Origin: Pachyseris speciosa
Taxonomy: Eukaryota > Cnidaria > Anthozoa > Scleractinia > Pachyseridae
Direction of reading: 5' to 3'
Assembly: GCA_016490735.1 (NCBI GenBank)
Contig: JAEMWC010000005.1
Location: 2,330,001 to 2,394,000, forward strand
Length of the DNA: 64,000 nt
Shown: positions 60,009 through 64,000 of the stretch, piece after piece
Layout of the letters: the number at the start of each line of letters is the position of its first letter
How positions within the stretch are numbered: the stretch's first letter is position 1
Program-made: the position numbers and the translations under genes
Notes under the pieces: model-generated
The model's database searches: none
What the model was told of the DNA's origin: nothing
What the model saw: the letters and a program-made list of their open reading frames with translations, nothing else

Positions 60009-60712
60009 GAGCTCGTAATCTCAGTTTGTAAGTCTGCCTAATTTCATCTAAGAAATATTTTTAAGATCAGGGAGAATCTAACTGTTGAAAGCACAAAAGC
60101 TCTTGTTCGTGCCTTTGTTACTTGTCGACTAGACAACTGCAACTCGCTGCTCATTGGGTCACCAAAGTGTCTGATCATCAAGCTTCAGCGCATTCAAAAT
60201 TGCGCCGCGCGCCTTGTAGCTCGACAGCCTAGAGCTGCGCACGCGAATTGTCTTTAAAGTTTTATTACTGACATACAAGGCACTTAATAACTTAGCACCT
60301 CCTTACATAAGTCAGCTTTTAGTCCGCTATAATCCACCAAGGAGTTTAAGATCTGCTTGAAAACATCTCTTGGAAGTCCCTAAAGCACGTCTAAAAACTT
60401 ATGGAGACAGAGCCTTCTCAGTCGCCGCCCCTAAGTTATGGAATGATCTGCCCTCTGAAATTAAGCTAAGTCCTTCGGTCGCTGCGTTTAAATCACGTTT
60501 AAAAACTTATCTTTTTAGAATTGCTTTTAGATGATTTTTAAGTTCACATTTCATTTAGTTTAATTTATTATATATTTAGTTTAGATATTTATTTTATAAT
60601 TGTAAAGCGGTATAGAGCTCTGTATATATCCGCTATATAAATGATGTTATTATTATTATTATTATTATTATTGTTATTATTATCATTATTATTATTATTA
60701 TTATTACATTTT
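60009..60712 (+). mobile_element. LINE 3' end in repeat 3
   Basis: The plus strand encodes LVRAFVTCRLDNCNSLLIGS, KLQRIQNCAARLVA, then after frame breaks LKTYGDRAFSVAAPKLWNDL, PSEIKLSPSVAAFKSRLKTY and LFRIAFR-stop, followed by an AT-rich 3' UTR and an ATT repeat tail. This is the standard CR1/L2-type ending. It is 5'-truncated and frame-damaged. Confidence 0.85.
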
Positions 60713-61376
60713 ATCCATTTCAATAGTTTGCCTGCCTTCTTATTCAGATTAATCAAGAGCTTCACAAAACACATCTAGTACTCAGTGGGAAAGTTCTTTT
60801 TGGGTTTTCCCATTGACATAACAAAGGAGCAAAAATGCGCGCGCTTCTATCAGCCAATCGAATTCAGTTTGGATCAGCTGTCATTCAAAGGTATCCAGAA
60901 AATCATTTTAGCACGCGCATGATTCTTGTCCTTCGAGCTCACGTATTTCTTTATTGGCCGTTTGTTCGACGAGCGAAAGTAGTGGCAAATATAAAAAGGC
61001 TTACTCGTCAAGTCAACAAAGGCCGTGTGGCTACAATGTATGGGTGTTGGGTGGCTAAATGGACAAACAATGTTTGACCAAACACTAGACAAAACGAGTC
61101 CAGGGAATGATTTTTGCGTGTTATTTCTGAAATTTCGACGTTATGTAGTTCATTAGGTTGCCTTTTACTTGCTGTGCACTCTTTGTTTGTTGGGGTGGCT
61201 AAACGATCAAATATTCGTTCGTAACACGAAATGCTGGATCAAAATATTTGATCTAGATCAAACATGGAAAACCATTTCAATACAAAGTTGAGAGAGGGGT
61301 TAAACGTCCAAACATGCTCGTCCAACATGATGTTGGATGAAAATGTTTGATCGTTTAGCCGGGCTTTACTGTACAT

Positions 61377-61520
61377 AATTTATGGCATCATTAGAGCGCG
61401 CTCGTGCACGCGCGCTCATTGAAAACATGGCGGATTTACCTTGACAATGAGTTCCGTCAGTTGAAAAATGGCACCCCTTTTTTTCAGCTATTTTAATCAA
61501 CTAATCATAAACTTTGTTTG
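61377..61520 (-). repeat. Duplicate of the peroxidase e1 upstream segment
   Basis: It matches 57815-57990: ATAATTTATGGCATCATTAG, an ATGGCGG block, CTTGACA-TGAG, GTCAGTT-AAAAATGG and AATCAACTAATCATAA. The region includes the equivalent of the upstream ATG and the start of e1, but no signal peptide follows. Confidence 0.75.
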
Positions 61521-61884
61521 AGAAAGGACTGATATTTGACCTTTTTAGCTGCCGGTACAAAGAAAACTCTCCATTATAAGCGGGTGTCCGTAGAGCGGGT
61601 TCCACTGTATTGCAAGTCACTTTTTGTTGCTAATCGGCGCAAATTATGCAACTTTTCTCCAACTTTTGTTCGCTTCAACTCCCTGGCCCATGATATCAAC
61701 ATGAATGTTATCGTAACAGTTGTCACTGCATTTCTTGTAATTCTAGGCGGGAGAATTTGCTTGCATGCTTGGTAATTTTATATTCACTTGCTGAATTGGC
61801 GAGATAACAGCCAAGGCAAACCGCACGCTTGGTTTCTTTAAAAGGAACTTACGGTAAATTCGTCAACCTTAAGAGCCAAAGCGT

Positions 61885-62420
61885 ATAAAGGCCTCAGGTT
61901 GAATACTGCTCAAGTGTTTGGGACTCTCGCCCAGGCGTTGGTGTCTGTGCCGTAACAACAACACATCTAGCGTTACCAATATGCAAGAAGTCCTGGGATG
62001 GCTAGCCTCCCACACAGACGTTCTTTTGGCTCGTCACGCAATCTCTCTTCCCTAAGTTTAGTTAGGGAGGAGCGATTACGTGACGAGCCAAAAGAACGTC
62101 TTGTGGATGGCTATGGGATGGCATACCCTATAGCAACGTAGGGTTGACAGTTGGCTCAGGGCCCTCTTTAAGATTACACAGGGGCTCCTTTCCTCTCACG
62201 AGTTTCTGCGCCCTGTTACGCGCAGGACACGTCGCTCACACTCGGAAGGTTTCATTCCGCTCCAAACTAGCCTGTCCTCCGAGTATCTATCCTTTTACTC
62301 AAGAACAATTATTCAGCGGAACAATTTACCTGCTTCTGTTTTAAGCGAACACTGCTACTTAGATACTTTCAAATCTCATGTAAGCTGCCTAAATCATCTA
62401 TCTGTTTATTAGTCTTAACT
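61885..62420 (+). mobile_element. LINE 3' end, split by a foldback
   Basis: The plus strand reads RPQVEYCSSVWDSRPG before and SFYSRTIIQRNNLPASVLS plus YLDTFKSHVSCL after the insertion; these are weak but ordered reverse-transcriptase C-terminal blocks. It lies downstream of the CRTAC1-like gene on the opposite strand. Confidence 0.6.
61994..62120. repeat. Foldback element inside the LINE fragment
   Basis: The arms are AGACGTTCTTTTGGCTCGTC (62017 on) and GACGAGCCAAAAGAACGTCT (ending 62101), with outer GGGATGGCTAG-like ends. It inserted into the decaying LINE. Confidence 0.8.
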
Positions 62421-62429
62421 TCACTTTTT

Positions 62430-63578
62430 TTTCTCTGACCAACCCAGCCAATAATCCTCAAATGTGAGTGGTAGGCTGTACACGGTAAATGCAAATGTAA
62501 ATGGTTACTGTCAGGTCTTAAAGGGTTAAGCTGTTTCCATCGTTTGTGATTAGAATATGGACATAATTATATTACAGTACAATATGATTTACCTGTTCAC
62601 TTATCTCTGTAAGTTTCAAAGAAAAGCACTTGTTGAGAGATGAATATTGAATCGTCTTCCTTGAGTGAAAAAACCTACAGTAACAATCAGAATCGCGATA
62701 AAATCAGTGCCCTGGTACAGACGTACGGACAATTCAAAGGTGACAGACCGCAAACAAATGTTGCTTCTAAAATTATCTGCATGTAATAACTGTTCATCAG
62801 TAGGATACCTAAAATGTGTGCAATTCAACAATTGGTTTCGGCTCCATCAAATCCAACGACCAGGAATCATTAGCACTCAAGTGGAATCATTTGCTGGGTA
62901 TTGAAATACAAGCCTCCCTGGCTGACAAGTTGCTCCAGTAGCTTTTTAAGCGTAGGTACGCTTGTATGAGGAATACAACAGTTTCACATCCCACTATAAT
63001 AGATCATTATACACTTTGCAAGGTTTCTGGGTCACCTCACAGCTCTTACAAGGTTCACCTGATTGGAGACCACCCTTCAGGCGAGACAAAAGAGCAAACA
63101 ACACAAACAGTGGACCCTAGCCCTAAAACAATAGGGCTGCGACACTATCCCCGCCACTGACATTTAGAGCTTATAGGAGCTGCGACGCTACCGAGGTTAC
63201 TTGGGTGCGAAACAGATTTTTTTCTGTGTATAGGGAGGGGGATCCGAGAATAATGTAATCGATTCGTAATTACGGAGACAATTATCGGGCAAGAAAAACA
63301 CACGTAGCTGCAAACGATGTTTGGATGACATGTGGTTGCTCTAATAGTTTTTAAAGCGTAAATGTGCTTGTATGAAAAATACAACAGTTTCACATTTGTA
63401 GTCATTTATCCCACTAACATAAACCAATCTATACTTTGCAAGGTTTTTGTGGTGCAATAACTGTCCCCAAAGAAACCGAAAACAAACTGTTGGTTGAGTG
63501 TTAAAGTTTAGAGTCTGTGTGTTAGTGAAAGAAGAAGTAAATTATTTGTGGTAACTAATAATGTATGATAATTCTTTA
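62430..63578. other. Region downstream of the CRTAC1-like exons
   Basis: No certain gene. On the minus strand, 62680-62800 could form an exon with acceptor TAATTTTAG and a hydrophobic stretch DFIAILIVTV, phase-compatible with a splice out of the exon at 63579, but no family supports it. Two imperfect copies of a segment with GTATGA-AAATACAACAGTTTCAC words occur at about 62940-63040 and 63350-63450. Confidence 0.3.
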
Positions 63579-63758
63579 TCACCTTGGTTTAATGACTCGA
63601 AGTCTTTTATTAGGAGGTACATCAACGTACGTCACTTGTGTGGAACTAGAGGGCCACGTGACCTTAACGGTGACATTACCACTGTCTCGCCCCAGTCCAA
63701 AATGAGCCGCCAGGGAGCTCTGGCCCAAGAAATGAGTACTGGAACCTATTTCCTGCGT
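63579..63758 (-). CDS. CRTAC1-like gene, last recognised exon (ASPIC/UnbV domain end)
   Basis: The acceptor is CTTCCGCGTTAG|ACGC, phase 0, joining the exon at 63888. It reads TQEIGSSTHFLGQSSLAAHF, GLGRDSGNVTVKVTWPSSS, then VPPNKRLRVIKPR and stop TGA (60 codons including the stop). GSS-L-QS-HFGLG-V-WP-N-L is the typical ASPIC/UnbV pattern. Proteins of this family are secreted or calcium-binding matrix proteins. A GT inside AAG|GTGATA just before the stop could be a donor to a further exon, for example an EGF-like exon as in vertebrate CRTAC1; none was recognised. Confidence 0.75.
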   Translation of the reverse strand, partial: TQEIGSSTHFLGQSSLAAHFGLGRDSGNVTVKVTWPSSSTQVTYVDVPPNKRLRVIKPR

Positions 63759-63887
63759 CTAACGCGGAAGGTACAGCAAAGCGATGTTAAAACAACTCAA
63801 GTCGTAACCTTTTAAACATTTGTGAGAAACGTTACATTACTGACAAATGTACTCTATGGAACATTTTTTTTTTGTAAGCAGTCTTAC

Positions 63888-63966
63888 TTGCGTATGATTG
63901 TTCCCCATGATGACTTGCACACGGGCACCCAGGCTGTCACATAACAAATCGCCATTTCTGAGGCAT
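63888..63966 (-). CDS. CRTAC1-like gene, penultimate visible exon (ASPIC/UnbV domain start)
   Basis: The acceptor is CTTCACCGCAG|ATGC and the donor ACGCAA|GTAAGA. The 26 codons read CLRNGDLLCDSLGARVQVIM and then GNNHTQ. 'GARV-V' followed by a Q-rich strand is the usual start of the ASPIC/UnbV domain found at the end of cartilage acidic protein 1 and bacterial relatives. The gene would continue to the right, outside the window, with FG-GAP/VCBS-type repeats expected from the family. Confidence 0.72.
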
Positions 63967-64000
63967 CTGCGGTGAAGAGAAAGAATCGAGATAGTGACAC

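Larger units (their letters stand above)
57990..61050 (+). repeat. Three diverged direct repeats upstream of the peroxidase gene
   Basis: Repeat 1 is about 57990-58790, repeat 2 about 58790-59875 (with a SINE inside) and repeat 3 about 59875-61050 (with a LINE end inside). Anchors shared in order: AAAACCACTAACCTT-like, ACTGCTTTCTTATTCAGA, TTTTTCCATTGTGACAT, ATCAGCTGTCAATCAAAG, CTTTCGAGCTCACGT. Frames at 58369-58584 and 60835-61077 are parts of the repeat, not genes. Confidence 0.75.

Noticed and set aside
62680..62800. Possible membrane-anchoring exon downstream of the CRTAC1-like gene
   Set aside because: Phase and acceptor fit, but there is no family support and the upstream exon already has a stop.
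1..64000. CRISPR array, bacterial operon, rRNA or viral genome
   Set aside because: Repeats are microsatellites, foldbacks and large unit duplications; the genes are intron-bearing animal families.

Overview
The window looks like nuclear DNA from an anthozoan cnidarian, most likely a stony coral. It has intron-rich genes with GT-AG splice sites, a single-exon class A GPCR, two tRNA-headed SINEs, decayed non-LTR retrotransposon ends, and many foldback (MITE-like) elements and short tandem repeats. There are no bacterial operons, rRNA genes or CRISPR arrays. The taxonomic call is inference from gene and repeat style.

Main gene. A membrane-anchored animal haem peroxidase lies on the minus strand. 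Thirteen coding exons (e1-e13, from 57796 down to 30627) can be read with GT-AG borders and matching phases, giving about 752 residues. The order is signal peptide, peroxidase domain (distal His in e4, catalytic Arg in e7, proximal His in e9, RGRDHG motif in e10), Cys-containing stalk with a short possible coiled coil, C-terminal transmembrane helix and cytosolic tail. One base is missing in e9 (a C run at 48799-48804), which shifts the frame. Both residues that form haem ester bonds in mammalian relatives appear to be replaced.

Tandem array. The left three quarters of the window consist of tandem units: A 1-12194 (left end outside the window), B 12195-28085 and C 28086-48417. From left to right each unit carries e13, e12, e11, a sense-strand GPCR gene, and e10. 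The locus therefore has one 5' half (e1-e9) followed downstream by at least three copies of the 3' half, each with a GPCR nested antisense in the e10-e11 intron. Exons stay open in every copy. The GPCR is intact in A, frameshifted in B, and has lost TM7 in C. The right breakpoint, near 48417, is about 20 bases from a foldback element.

Right side. Between 48.4 and 57.8 kb are e9-e1, with foldbacks, two related TTAA-type MITEs and a LINE end in the introns. Upstream, 57.9-61.5 kb holds three diverged direct repeats, two of them split by a SINE and a LINE end, plus a duplicate of the e1 upstream segment. From 61.9 to 62.4 kb is another LINE end split by a foldback. At 63.58-63.97 kb are the last recognisable exons of a minus-strand ASPIC/UnbV-domain (CRTAC1-like) gene that continues beyond the right edge.

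All homology and splice calls were made by eye from the sequence. No database search or transcript data were available.
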